64,000 bases of DNA from VYDC01 sp963667515 (GTDB taxonomy: Bacteria > Chloroflexota > Dehalococcoidia > UBA2979). Both the position numbers and the translations under genes were made by a program. Of this stretch, positions 16,580 through 24,987 are shown in pieces; the first letter of the stretch is position 1, and every line of letters starts with the position of its first letter. The stretch lies in the NCBI GenBank assembly GCA_963667515.2, contig CAXXXY010000011.1, positions 1-64,000 of the forward strand. Direction: 5' to 3'. The notes under the pieces were generated by a model. The model did not search any database. It saw nothing but the letters and a program-made list of their open reading frames with translations, and was not told the DNA's origin.

Positions 16580-17683
16580 ATGCGCTTCGGGACCTTCCAC
16601 CTGCCGCTCTCCCCCACCCCCGAGGACGACCGCCGCATCATCGAGGAGCAGCTCCAGCAGATCGAGGCCGCGGAGCGCCTGGGCTTCGACTACGCGTGGC
16701 TCACGGAGCACAACTTCACGGGCGAGAGCGGCTACGCCGACCCGATCGTCTTCGGCGCGGCGTTGTCGCAGCGCACCAGCCGCATCCGCGTGGGCTTCGC
16801 CGTGGTGCAGATGGCGCTCCACCACCCCACGCGGCTGCTGATCCAGACGAGCCTGCTCGACAACCTGCTCGACGGCCGGCTCACCATCGGCATCGGCCGC
16901 GGCTCGGCCTTCAACGAGTACGAGTACGTCGCCTTCGGCGCGCGCTCCGAAGGCCAGCGCGAGCGCATGTTCGAGGCGATCGAGCTGATGGAGCGTGCCT
17001 GGGCCGGCGACAACACCCCGTACGACGGCGAGCACTTCCAGCTGCGCATCCCGGGCGTGCGCCCCGCCTCCGTGCAGAAGCCGCACCCGCCGCTGGTGCT
17101 CTCCGTGCTCTCCGACGACACCGTCGCGTGGGCGGCGCAGCGCGGCTACCCCGTGATGATGCCGCGCCTGGACCTCGGCCGTGCCACCGAGCGCCTCGCG
17201 TTCTACCGCCGCGCGATGGAGGAGGCGGGCGCCTCCGCCGACGCCATCGAGGCCAACCTCGACGCGTGCACGCTGCAGCGCAGCATCTACGTCGCCGACA
17301 CGGACGAGCAGGCGCACGCGGAGGTGCAGGAGGCGACGTTCCGCCTGCACGGCCACCTGCAGCACTCGCGGCAGACGTTCAACCCTGCCGACGTCGACAA
17401 CCGCGCGCGGGCGGCGCAGAACGCCTCGCAGAAGTGGAGCTCGCCCGACTCGACGCCCGAGGAGGCGGTCGCCGACCTGATCTCGCGCGGCTTCATCCTC
17501 GGATCGCCCGAGACCGTGCGCCGCGAGCTCGCCGAGATCCGGGAGGCCGGCGTGCGCGGGATGATGATGTCCTTCACCTGGGGCGACCTGCCCCACGAGC
17601 GCGTGCTGCGCTCCATGGAGCGCTTCGCCACCGAGGTGATGCCGGAGTTCGCTGGTGAGGCAGCGGGGGCGTGCACCGCCTGA
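16580..17683 (+). CDS. LLM-class flavin-dependent monooxygenase
   Basis: I chose ATG at 16580 (MRFGTFHLPLSP), preceded by GAGGAG, giving 367 residues of the bacterial-luciferase TIM barrel. Family marks are GFDYAWLTEHNF (~residue 42), IRVGFAVVQMALHHPTRLL, RLTIGIGRGSAFNEYEYVAF (~115) and YDGEHFQLR. Such enzymes use FMNH2 or F420 to oxygenate aldehydes, ketones or C-S and C-N compounds. A second LLM gene is at 19626, and the CoA-transferase pair between them suggests that the oxygenation product is fed to CoA chemistry. Confidence 0.9.
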   Translation: MRFGTFHLPLSPTPEDDRRIIEEQLQQIEAAERLGFDYAWLTEHNFTGESGYADPIVFGAALSQRTSRIRVGFAVVQMALHHPTRLLIQTSLLDNLLDGRLTIGIGRGSAFNEYEYVAFGARSEGQRERMFEAIELMERAWAGDNTPYDGEHFQLRIPGVRPASVQKPHPPLVLSVLSDDTVAWAAQRGYPVMMPRLDLGRATERLAFYRRAMEEAGASADAIEANLDACTLQRSIYVADTDEQAHAEVQEATFRLHGHLQHSRQTFNPADVDNRARAAQNASQKWSSPDSTPEEAVADLISRGFILGSPETVRRELAEIREAGVRGMMMSFTWGDLPHERVLRSMERFATEVMPEFAGEAAGACTA

Positions 17684-17759
17684 GCGACCCGACGCGCCGC
17701 TCCCGACTCGTTGCGCGTCCCGGTGACGAGCCCGCCCTGCGTCCCGCTTCGAAGCAGCG

Positions 17760-17805
17760 AGCGCGGAACGCTGCCGGCAGCCCATCGGGTGCAGCGGAAC
17801 GCCCG
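17760..17805 (-). repeat. degenerate pair of hairpin repeats before CoA-transferase
   Basis: Two decayed cores (AGCGCGGAACGCT at 17760-17772; GCAGCGGAACGCCC from 17791) flank a box GGCAGCCCATCGG. Only part of each stem still pairs. Confidence 0.6.
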
Positions 17806-17821
17806 CGCTCGCGCTCGCGGG

Positions 17822-17827
17822 TAAGAT
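17822..17827 (+). promoter_or_regulatory. -10 TAAGAT placed for leaderless transcription
   Basis: TAAGAT ends 7 bases before GTG 17835, and no Shine-Dalgarno is visible. Transcription would start at the start codon itself. An ATG at 17826 overlaps the hexamer and is therefore less likely to be the start. Confidence 0.5.
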
Positions 17828-17834
17828 GCGCGCC

Positions 17835-18620
17835 GTGCCACGCCGCGCAGCCGGGCCCGAGATCGCCGCGAACCTCGACGCTGCCCTCGACGGCGTCGAG
17901 GACGGCGCCTCGATCCTCGTGCCGGGCTTCGGGCCGGGAACGCCGTGGAACCTGCTGCGGGCGCTCCACCGCCGCGGCACGCGCGACCTGCGCGTCATCG
18001 CCAACTCCGTCGGCTACGCGAGCCCCTACCCCGAGGTGAAGACCATCGGCGACCTGGTCGCGGACGGCCGCGTCTCGCGCCTCGTCGTCTCCTTTTCGGC
18101 CTCGACGCGGCCCTCGATCCCCGTCCCCGCCGAGCAGGCGATCCGCGAGGGCCGCGTCGCCTGCGAGCTGGTGCCGCAGGGCACGCTGGCGGAGCGCATC
18201 CGCGCGGGCGGCGCGGGCATCCCCGCCTTCTACACGGCGGCGGGCGCGGGCACGGCGCTCGCCGAGGGGCGAGAGACACGCGCCTTCGACGGCCGCGAGC
18301 ATCTGCTGGAGACAGCGCTCACGGCCGACGTGGCGCTGCTGCGGGCGTGGCGCGCCGACGGCGCCGGCAACCTCGTCTACCGCCGCGCGGCGCGCAACTT
18401 CAACCCGCTGATGGCGACGGCAGCGACGCTGGTGATCGCCGAGGTCGAGCAGCCGATCGTCGAGGCGGGCGCGATCGACCCCGACCACGTGCACACGCCC
18501 GGCCTCTACGTCGACCGGCTGGCGCCGATCCCGCCGCCGCCCGAGGGGCTGCTGGCCGTCGACTGGCTCTCGCTCCGGCCGCCGTCGGCCGCGGAGCGGG
18601 CGCGTGGGGCGGGGGCGTGA
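17835..18620 (+). CDS. scoA: 3-oxoacid CoA-transferase subunit A
   Basis: The subunit (about 261 residues from GTG 17835, or 264 from ATG 17826) is an acetoacetyl/succinyl-CoA transferase alpha chain of CoA-transferase family I. Visible marks are ILVPGFGPGTPWNLLRAL in the N-terminal Rossmann-like part, LVPQGTLAERIRAGGAGIPAFYTAAG (~120-145) and RAWRADGAGNLVYR. It moves CoA between succinyl- or acetyl-CoA and a 3-oxo acid as an AB complex. The partner begins on its overlapping GTGA. A leaderless promoter seems likely. Confidence 0.85.
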   Translation: MPRRAAGPEIAANLDAALDGVEDGASILVPGFGPGTPWNLLRALHRRGTRDLRVIANSVGYASPYPEVKTIGDLVADGRVSRLVVSFSASTRPSIPVPAEQAIREGRVACELVPQGTLAERIRAGGAGIPAFYTAAGAGTALAEGRETRAFDGREHLLETALTADVALLRAWRADGAGNLVYRRAARNFNPLMATAATLVIAEVEQPIVEAGAIDPDHVHTPGLYVDRLAPIPPPPEGLLAVDWLSLRPPSAAERARGAGA

Positions 18621-19327
18621 CCGGGGCGCGCGGCAGCGCCGCGGTCGCGGGCCGGCTCTCGCGCGAGCAGATGGCCGCCGTGATCGCGCGCCGCCTCCAG
18701 TCGGGCTGGGTCGTGAACCTCGGCATCGGCGTCCCCACCCTCGCGTCGAGCTTCCTGCGTCCCGACGACGGGGTGCTGCTGAGCTCGGAGAACGGCGTGG
18801 TCGGCTACGGCGCGCTCGCCGCCGACGGCGAGAGCGACCCGGACGTGGTGAACGCCGGCGTCCAGCCCGTCACGCTGGAGCCGGGCGCGGCGATCCTCGA
18901 CCACGCCGCCTCGTTCGCGCTGATCCGCGGCGGGCGCCTCGACTGCGCGGTGCTGGGCGCCTACGAGGTCGCGAGCGACGGCTCCTTCTCCAACTGGTCG
19001 CTCTCCGGCTGGAGCGCGAGCGGCGAGCGCGGCCTGGGCGGCATCGGCGGCGCGATGGACCTGGCGGCGGGCGCGCGGCGGCTGTGGGTGGCGATGGAGC
19101 ACACGACCCGCGAGGGCGCCCCGCGCCTCGTCGAGCGCTGCGCGCTGCCCACGACGGCGGGTCCCGGCCACGTCTCGCTCGTCGTCACGGACCTCGCCGT
19201 GATCGAGGTGGGCGCGTCGGGCCTCGTGCTGCGCGAGCACGCCCCCGGCGTCGACCCGGAGCGCATCCGCGCGCTGACGCAGGCCCCGCTCGCCGTCGAC
19301 GCCGCGCTCGCGCCCATCGCGCTCTAG
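18617..19327 (+). CDS. scoB: 3-oxoacid CoA-transferase subunit B
   Basis: The 236-residue beta chain starts with GTG 18617, overlapping the TGA of subunit A. It has VVNLGIGVPTLASSFL, then the catalytic motif LSSENGVVGYG (~residue 56) with the glutamate that forms the CoA thioester, and later GGAMDLAAGARRLWVAMEHT. This is the standard order for family I beta subunits. With subunit A it should activate a 3-oxo or related carboxylic acid formed by the flanking monooxygenase reactions. The end is followed by an intergenic repeat block. Confidence 0.9.
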   Translation: MTGARGSAAVAGRLSREQMAAVIARRLQSGWVVNLGIGVPTLASSFLRPDDGVLLSSENGVVGYGALAADGESDPDVVNAGVQPVTLEPGAAILDHAASFALIRGGRLDCAVLGAYEVASDGSFSNWSLSGWSASGERGLGGIGGAMDLAAGARRLWVAMEHTTREGAPRLVERCALPTTAGPGHVSLVVTDLAVIEVGASGLVLREHAPGVDPERIRALTQAPLAVDAALAPIAL

Positions 19328-19471
19328 CCACCGCTCCGCCGACTCGGGACTGCCGCCAGCTCCGGCGCGGCATCGAGGCGCTGCCTGGCCCTGGACCGAG
19401 CATCCCGAGCGACCTCCGCGGAGCCGAGGGTCCGCCGCCCGCGGGCACCGCTCGAGCCCTCTCGCAGCAGC

Positions 19472-19564
19472 GGCAGCCCGTCGAGTGCAGCGGAACGCTG
19501 CCGGCAGCCCGTCGAGTGCAGCGGAACGCTGCCGGCAGCCCGTCGAGTGCAGCGGAACGCTGCC
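19472..19564 (-). repeat. three perfect tandem 31-bp palindromic repeats
   Basis: Units 19472-19502, 19503-19533 and 19534-19564 are identical. Each has GGCAGCCCGTCGAGT and then the hairpin GCAGCG-GAA-CGCTGC. GGCAGC can also pair with the distal GCTGCC, giving an alternative fold. The array ends 20 bases before a TATAGT -10 (19585-19590) of the LLM gene. The rest of 19328-19471 shows nothing recognisable. Confidence 0.9.
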
Positions 19565-19584
19565 GGCGGCACGCTGGTGGCGGG

Positions 19585-19590
19585 TATAGT
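19585..19590 (+). promoter_or_regulatory. putative -10 TATAGT for LLM gene
   Basis: TATAGT, 35 bases before ATG 19626 and followed by GGAGGGGGAG as the Shine-Dalgarno. No clear -35 is visible; the tandem repeats occupy that side. Confidence 0.45.
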
Positions 19591-19625
19591 GCGGCGGCCG
19601 TGTGCGTGCGGAGGGGGAGCCATCG

Positions 19626-20642
19626 ATGGTGGAGAAGATCGGGATCGCGCCGCTCGAGGTGGGCGCCAGCGAGGCGATCGGCCTCGTGCGACAGGCGGAG
19701 GCCGGCGGCTTCGAGAGCGCCTGGACCTCGGGCAGCCACGGCTACCTGCGCCTCGCCGCCTTCGCACAGCACACCGAGCGCATCACCCTGGGCACGGCGG
19801 TAGTCGTGCAGCCGCTCTTCAACCCCGTCGCGCACGCCGACATGCTCGCCGACCTGGGCGAGCTCGCGGGCGGGCGCGCCATCGCCGGCATCGGCGCCGG
19901 CGTGCGGCCGCAGCTCAACCGCTTCTACGGCATCCTCGGCGAGCAGGCCGAGCACCCCGCGCCCCGCATCCGCGAGTTCCTTGAGCTCCTGCGCGAGCTG
20001 ATGGGCGGCGGGAAGCGCGTGCAGTGGGAGGGTCGCTTCTTCCGGCTGCAGGGCGCGCGCGGCTACCAGCCCGCGAACCCCGTGCCGATCTACCTCGCGG
20101 CCGTCAACAAGCTCTCGCTGCGGGTCGCGGGCGACCTCGCCGACGGGCTGATCGGGCACCCGATCAACAGCGTCCAGTACCTGCGCGACACCGTGATCCC
20201 CACGATCAGCGAGCGGCTGGAGGCGGGCGGGCGTTCGCGCGACGCCTTCTCCTTCAGCTCGGACGTCATCACCTCAATACACGAGGACCGGCAGGTGGCG
20301 CGGCGCGACGCCGCCATCACGCTGGGCTTCTACCTCTCGCCGAAGGCGTTCAATTGCATCTTCGACGCCGGCGGCTGGGAGGAGGAGAAGACGCAGGTGC
20401 GCGACGCCTTCCGCTCCGGAGAGATGGAGAACGTCGCCGACGCGGTGACCGACCGCATGCTGGAGTCGTGCTGCCTCGTCGGCACGCCCGCCGACGTGCG
20501 CGACCAGGCGGAGCGCTACGACGGGCTGCTCGACCGGCTCATCTTCTACTCGCCGCGCCACTCGGTGCCGCTCGAGCGGCACATGCAGAACTACCAGAGC
20601 ATCCTCCAGACCTTCGCGCGCACGCCCTCGCCGGCCGGCTAG
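19626..20642 (+). CDS. LLM-class F420/flavin-dependent oxidoreductase
   Basis: The 338-residue protein is a luciferase-like TIM barrel of the F420-associated type: AIGLVRQAEAGGFESAWTSG, ERITLGTAVVVQPLFNPVAH, LGELAGGRAIAGIGAGV (~80) and NPVPIYLAAVNKLSLRVAG (~155). The C-terminal part has LVGTPADVRDQAERY. It probably reduces or oxygenates an unknown substrate with FMN or F420. Its TAG stop lies in GCTAGG, which has been duplicated by insertion of IS481 copy 2 immediately downstream, so the coding frame was not damaged. Confidence 0.9.
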   Translation: MVEKIGIAPLEVGASEAIGLVRQAEAGGFESAWTSGSHGYLRLAAFAQHTERITLGTAVVVQPLFNPVAHADMLADLGELAGGRAIAGIGAGVRPQLNRFYGILGEQAEHPAPRIREFLELLRELMGGGKRVQWEGRFFRLQGARGYQPANPVPIYLAAVNKLSLRVAGDLADGLIGHPINSVQYLRDTVIPTISERLEAGGRSRDAFSFSSDVITSIHEDRQVARRDAAITLGFYLSPKAFNCIFDAGGWEEEKTQVRDAFRSGEMENVADAVTDRMLESCCLVGTPADVRDQAERYDGLLDRLIFYSPRHSVPLERHMQNYQSILQTFARTPSPAG

Positions 20643-21705
20643 GTGTACTACCCAGGAAGGTTGTTCACAGGCGGGAGGCGGGGACGGCCCCGCCGACGCC
20701 GCCGTGCGGTCGGCGGTGATTGTAGCGGTAGAGCCAGCGTGGGAGCTGGCGCAGCCGCTCGGCGTTGGAGCGGTAGGGGCGGGCGTAGGCCCACTCGTTC
20801 TGCAGGATCTGGATGAAACGCTCGGCTTTGCCGTTCGTCTGCGGGCGGTAGGGCCGCGTGTGCGACAGCCGCACGTCTGCGGCAGCGGCGGCGCCGTGGA
20901 AGCTGCGGGCGACGGTGTAGGCCTTCGCGTTGTCGGTCAGGACCCGGCGCACGCGCACGCGCACGCCACGCCGGCGGAAGGCCGCGAGCGCCTGCTCGAG
21001 GAAGGCGGCGCAGCTCGCGCCACGCTCGTCGGGCAGGACGGAGACGTAGGCGTAACGGCTGTGGTCGTCGACGGCGACGTGTAGGTACTCCAGCCCCAGC
21101 GAACGCCGCGAATGCGGCCCGGAGCGCGTCTCGGCGAAGCCAGGCGCCATTCGCTTGCCGCCGCCCTCGGGGACGCGCCCGAGCTTCTTCACGTCGAGAT
21201 GCAGCAGGTCGCCGGGGGCGTCGTGCTCGTAGCGGACCGGCTCCCGGGTGACGCGGTGCAGGCGGTCGAGCCGGTTGAGGCCGCGGCGCCGCAGCACGGC
21301 GTAGACCGTGGAGCGGGCGACCCCGAGCGCCCACTGGATGCGATGCGGCCCGAATCCCTGCGTGCGTCGCACGGCGCAGATGCGTCGCTCCAGCTCGGGC
21401 GGCGTGCGCCGGGGATGCGCGCGCGGGGCGGAGCTGCGGTCCTCGAGCCCTGCCGCTCCCTCCGCCCGGAAGCGCCCCAGCCACTTGGCAACGGTGTGGC
21501 GGGAGACGCGGAAGTGGCGAGCGACCTCAGCCTGGGGCCAGCCGGCGTCCACTTCCCGCACGAGCTCGAGTCGGGTCAGCGGCGTCAGCCGCGCGTTACG
21601 ATGGGCCATGAGGGTGTCCTCTCCTCGCTACTGCCGTGCTGTCACACACAGCAGCGGGCGAGGCCCCTCATCCTGTCAACAACCTACGTGGGAACTACAG
21701 CTAGG
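20638..21705 (-). mobile_element. IS481-family insertion sequence, copy 2 (element 20644-21699) with 6-bp target repeats
   Basis: The element is 1056 bp and near-identical to copy 1 but inverted. The perfect target repeat GCTAGG is at 20638-20643 and 21700-21705. The left copy contains the TAG stop of the LLM gene. It has a 6-bp duplication in the transposase gene (two extra residues) and a few base changes relative to copy 1. The intact duplication shows that it inserted independently. Confidence 0.95.
20665..21609 (-). CDS. IS481-family DDE transposase, copy 2
   Basis: The 314-residue transposase has the same helix-turn-helix and VDDHS, LTDN, NGKAERF catalytic residues as copy 1. It carries an extra Arg-Val pair in the run RRRGVRVRVRR, from a CGCGTG duplication, in a loop before the second aspartate. 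This is unlikely to abolish activity. Confidence 0.95.
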   Translation of the reverse strand: MAHRNARLTPLTRLELVREVDAGWPQAEVARHFRVSRHTVAKWLGRFRAEGAAGLEDRSSAPRAHPRRTPPELERRICAVRRTQGFGPHRIQWALGVARSTVYAVLRRRGLNRLDRLHRVTREPVRYEHDAPGDLLHLDVKKLGRVPEGGGKRMAPGFAETRSGPHSRRSLGLEYLHVAVDDHSRYAYVSVLPDERGASCAAFLEQALAAFRRRGVRVRVRRVLTDNAKAYTVARSFHGAAAAADVRLSHTRPYRPQTNGKAERFIQILQNEWAYARPYRSNAERLRQLPRWLYRYNHRRPHGGVGGAVPASRL

Positions 21706-21764
21706 GGGCCGGCGAGCGGGCCCGGCTGGCGCACGAGACGAGCGCCGAGCGCGAGGGGGGAGCC

Positions 21765-23243
21765 GTGACGCAGCAGCAGCCCGACGGAGCGTCGGCGCGC
21801 GCCGACATCGTCTTCCGCAACGCCTACGTCGTGACGCTGGACGACGAGCGCCGCGTCTACCGCGACGGCTACGTCGCCGTCGCCGGGCGCGACATCGTCG
21901 CCGTCGGGCGCGACGCCGAGTGCGCCGTCGAGGCCGAGCGCACCGTCGACGCGCGCGGGAAGGCGCTGCTCCCCGGCCTCGTCAACGCCCACAACCACCT
22001 CGACCAGGTGCTGATGCGCGCGCGCGTCGACGACCGCCCGCGGCCGGGCGGCGGCATGGGCGGCCTGATGGGGACGATGCACGACCTCTGGTCGAACGCC
22101 GGCGAGGAGATCTCGTACAAGATCGTGCGGCTCCACATGCTCGACATGCTCGCGGCCGGCACCACGGCCGTGCACGAGCAGCACTTCACGAACGTGCCGG
22201 CAGACAACATGGACGGCGTGCTGCGCGCCATCGACGAGTCGGGGATGCGCGGCTTCGCCTCCCGCGTCCACCTCTCGTCTGCGATGATCCCCGAGGCGGC
22301 GCGCGAGAGCGTCGACGCGGTGCTCGCGGAGACGGAGCGGCTGGGGAAGCGCTGGAGCAGCGACCGCATCACCGTCACCGCCAGCCCGATCAACGGCACC
22401 TGGGTCGCCACCGACGAGGAGCTGGTCGCGCTGCGCGAGGGGGTGCGGCAGCTCGGCGTGCCCTTCGACCTCGACCTCTCGGGCGCGGAGTGGCGCACGA
22501 CGCTGGCGGCGCGCGGCTACACGAAGGGCGGCGCCGTCCGCCACGCCGCCGACATCGGCATCCTCGACGACCAGGTCTCGGGCGGGAAGTCGTTCAACCT
22601 CGAGCCCGACGAGTACGCGATCTGGGCCGAGCACGGCGTCACCGCCTGCCTCGTCCCGCCGCGCATCCGCGACGAGATGGGGCCGGCGCTCCACCACTTC
22701 CTCGCGGCGGGCGTGGTGCCGGCGATGGGGAACGACGGGCCGATGGGCGGGCCGAAGTCCTCGATCTGGCAGGTGATGCGCCGCCTTGCGACCAGCGTCG
22801 CCGTGCGCAAGGAGTACGAGGAGCGCGCCGGCGACACCACCGACCACGAGCAGCAGACGACGACGGAGCTGCTGCTGGAGATGGCGACCCGCGCCGGCCA
22901 GCGTCACCTCTTCCTCGACCCGCGCGTGCGCGGCGTCGAGATGGGCGCCGCCGCCGACCTCGTGCTCGTCGACATCGGCGGCCCCGACTTCGCCCCCTCG
23001 TTCGAGGGCCGGCGGACGCTGACCTACCTCGTGCACAACACGGACGCGCCCGACGTGGAGATGGTGCTGGTGAACGGCCGCGTGCTCCTCGACGGCGGCC
23101 GCGCGGCGGTGTGGGACGAGGCGCAGGTGATCCGCGAGGCGGAGGAGGCGGCGATGGAACTCTACCGCCGCGCCGGCTACCTGGAGACGCTCCCCGCCCG
23201 CGGCCCCGGCGAGTCCTCCCGGAGCTGGCACTACATCGGCTAA
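21765..23243 (+). CDS. amidohydrolase of the chlorohydrolase/ATZ-TRZ family with altered metal site
   Basis: The 492-residue protein starts with GTG after GGGGGGAGCC. It has the composite small beta domain (RNAYVVTLDDERRVYRDGYV), the signature LLPGLVNAHNHLDQVLMR (~67-84), and the C-terminal AAADLVLVDIGGPDFAP with VEMVLVNGRVLLDGG. The first two metal histidines (HNH) and the later aspartate (MGNDGP) are present. The third ligand region, normally HxHxxE, reads FDLDLSGAE, and the fourth (normally AHC) reads KSFNLEPDE. Loss of two histidines suggests a changed or lost metal site. The stop is a rare TAA, followed by a hairpin repeat. Confidence 0.75.
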   Translation: MTQQQPDGASARADIVFRNAYVVTLDDERRVYRDGYVAVAGRDIVAVGRDAECAVEAERTVDARGKALLPGLVNAHNHLDQVLMRARVDDRPRPGGGMGGLMGTMHDLWSNAGEEISYKIVRLHMLDMLAAGTTAVHEQHFTNVPADNMDGVLRAIDESGMRGFASRVHLSSAMIPEAARESVDAVLAETERLGKRWSSDRITVTASPINGTWVATDEELVALREGVRQLGVPFDLDLSGAEWRTTLAARGYTKGGAVRHAADIGILDDQVSGGKSFNLEPDEYAIWAEHGVTACLVPPRIRDEMGPALHHFLAAGVVPAMGNDGPMGGPKSSIWQVMRRLATSVAVRKEYEERAGDTTDHEQQTTTELLLEMATRAGQRHLFLDPRVRGVEMGAAADLVLVDIGGPDFAPSFEGRRTLTYLVHNTDAPDVEMVLVNGRVLLDGGRAAVWDEAQVIREAEEAAMELYRRAGYLETLPARGPGESSRSWHYIG

Positions 23244-23245
23244 CG

Positions 23246-23276
23246 CGAGCGTTCCGCTCGACCACTAGCGCTGCCG
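23246..23276 (+). repeat. palindromic hairpin repeat with box after amidohydrolase
   Basis: CGAGCG-TTC-CGCTCG at 23246-23260, three bases after the TAA. The spacer contains CTAG and is followed by GCGCTGCCGC. Confidence 0.85.
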
Positions 23277-23342
23277 CAGGTGCTTCGCGGTCACCGGTTC
23301 GAGGGCGAGGCGTGCGGCGGGCTCGTCGGGCGTGGGCGCGCG

Positions 23343-23348
23343 TAGACT
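23343..23348 (+). promoter_or_regulatory. -10 TAGACT placed for leaderless transcription
   Basis: TAGACT ends six bases before GTG 23355, with no Shine-Dalgarno between. This matches the arrangement at 17822 and 54587. Confidence 0.5.
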
Positions 23349-23354
23349 TCGGCA

Positions 23355-24002
23355 GTGGCCGAGCAGAGCGTGGCGCCGCCGATCGAGCTGGTGGTCTTCG
23401 ACCTCGGCGGAGTGCTCGTGCGCATCACGGGCAGCTGGGCGGAGGCGCACGAGCGCGCCGGCCTGCTAACCCGGCCACGCGCGCCCTCCAGGCAGGCCAC
23501 CGCCGCGATCGAGAGGCTGATGGACGAGCTCGAACGGGGCTCGATCGAGGTCGACGAGTTCTGCGAACGCTACGCGGCCGCGTCGGAAGGCGCCTACGCC
23601 GCGCACGATGTCTCGGCGATGCTCGACGCGGTGCTCATTGGGGAGCGACCGGGAGTGGGCGCGGTCTTCGACGCGCTCGACGCCGCCGAGGTGGCGACGG
23701 CCGTCCTCTCGAACACGAACCCGCGTCACTGGGCGCACCCGCTACAGGCCGCGACGCGGGCTCGCGCCCGCGAGGCGCACGCGAGCCACCTGCTACGCGC
23801 GCTGAAGCCCGAGCCCGCGATCTACGAGCGCTTCGAGGCGGCGACCGGCGCCCCCGGCTCGGCCATCCTCTTCTTCGACGACGGGCCCGCCAACGTCGAG
23901 GCCGCGCGCGCCCGGGGCTGGCGCGCCGAGCACGTCGGGGACACCGCCGCGCAGCTCCTCGACGCGCTCCGAGCGCATCGAGTGATCCAGGCCGCGCGCT
24001 AG
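23355..24002 (+). CDS. HAD-superfamily (IA) hydrolase
   Basis: The 215-residue protein has the four HAD motifs: VVFDLGGVLV (~12-21), VLSNTNPRH (~117), the lysine in LKPEPAIYERF (~152) and LFFDDGPANVEAARARGW near 173. The DLGGV variant of motif I, with L for the second Asp, is typical of the YihX/epoxide-hydrolase-N branch. It is probably a small-molecule phosphatase. It converges with the next minus-strand gene, and one CTAG (23999-24002) supplies TAG stops for both. A leaderless start at GTG is likely. Confidence 0.85.
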   Translation: MAEQSVAPPIELVVFDLGGVLVRITGSWAEAHERAGLLTRPRAPSRQATAAIERLMDELERGSIEVDEFCERYAAASEGAYAAHDVSAMLDAVLIGERPGVGAVFDALDAAEVATAVLSNTNPRHWAHPLQAATRARAREAHASHLLRALKPEPAIYERFEAATGAPGSAILFFDDGPANVEAARARGWRAEHVGDTAAQLLDALRAHRVIQAAR

Positions 24003-24987
24003 CCTTCGGCTGTGCCCGCGATCGAGGTGTGGGCGAGCGCCTCGAAGTGGCGCACGATCTGCATGTAGTCGGCGCCCGCGGGCAGCGCCTCGCGCGCCTG
24101 CGTCAGCAGATCGCGGGTCGCGGCCGCCAGCGGCGCGGGCGTCCCCGTCTCCTGCGCCAGATCCACCGCCGTCGCCACGTCCTTCAGCATGAGATCGAGC
24201 GCGAAGCCCGCCTCGAGGTGCCCGAGAAGACGAAGCGCGGGAACTTCTCCTCGGTGGAGGAGCTGCGACCCGTCGAGTGGTTCACCGCCTCGATCACGAG
24301 GCGCGGGTCGAGGCCGAAGCGGCGCGCCACCAGCGCCGCCTCCGTCGCCGCGATCATCGCGCACGCGGAGAGGTAGTTGTTGAGCGCCTTCGTCGCGTGG
24401 CCGGAGCCGAGGCCGCCCGTGCGCACGACCGTGCTACCCAGCGCCTCGAACAGCGGCGCGCAGCGGTCGAGCTCGGCGGGCTCGCCCCCTGCCATGATCG
24501 CCAGCGTTCCCGCCTCGGCGCCGCGCACGCCGCCCGACACCGGCGCGTCGACCATCGCGACGCCGCGCTCCGCGAGCGCCGCCCCCAACGCGCGCGATCC
24601 CGACAGCGCCGAGGAGCTCATGTCGAGCAGCAGCGGCGCGCCCTCGTCGGCGGCCGTCGCGACGCGCTCGGCCCAGCCCGCGGCCAGCGAATCAGAGCCC
24701 GCGGCCAGCGAATCGGCGCTCCCCTCGCCCAGCGCCACCGCGCACACGATCGCGCCGTTCGGCAGCATCGTGAGCACGGCGTCGGCCCACGCCGCGAGCT
24801 CGGCCAGCGAGCCGGCCGCCGACGCCGAGGGGTGGCGCTCGACGAAGGCGCGCGTCGCCTCCTCGCTCGCGTCGACGGCGCGCACCTCGAGGCCCGCCGC
24901 CAGCAGGTGGCCCGCCATCGGCGCGCCCATGTGCCCGACGCCCACCACGCCGACGCGGCGCAGCAGCCTCGGCGCGCCGCTGCTCAT
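23999..24987 (-). pseudogene. NAD(P)-dependent beta-hydroxyacid dehydrogenase (3-hydroxyisobutyrate type), frameshifted
   Basis: The N-terminal frame begins with ATG 24987 and RRVGVVGVGHMGAPMAGHLL, the nucleotide-binding motif. It continues through VDAPVSGGVRGAEAGTLAIM (substrate loop) and the catalytic lysine in GSGHATKALNNYLSA to EEKFPRFVFSG. The rest (LEAGFALDLMLKDVATAVDLA to the end) is in another frame. One base is missing at about 24219-24224, and restoring it gives a full-length ~329-residue protein. It would oxidise a beta-hydroxy acid. It overlaps the preceding carboxymuconolactone decarboxylase gene by ATGA, so the pair was an operon. Confidence 0.75.

Noticed and set aside
16580..19327. 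Biosynthetic gene cluster for a natural product around the LLM monooxygenases.
   Set aside because: No PKS, NRPS, terpene or RiPP core gene is present; neighbours are CoA-transferase and catabolic enzymes.
3628..21699. Composite transposon formed by the two inverted IS481 copies and 16 kb of cargo.
   Set aside because: Copy 2 has its own perfect GCTAGG duplication and copy 1 its own near-perfect ACTAGT/GCTAGT. The outer flanks do not match each other, so two independent insertions explain the data.
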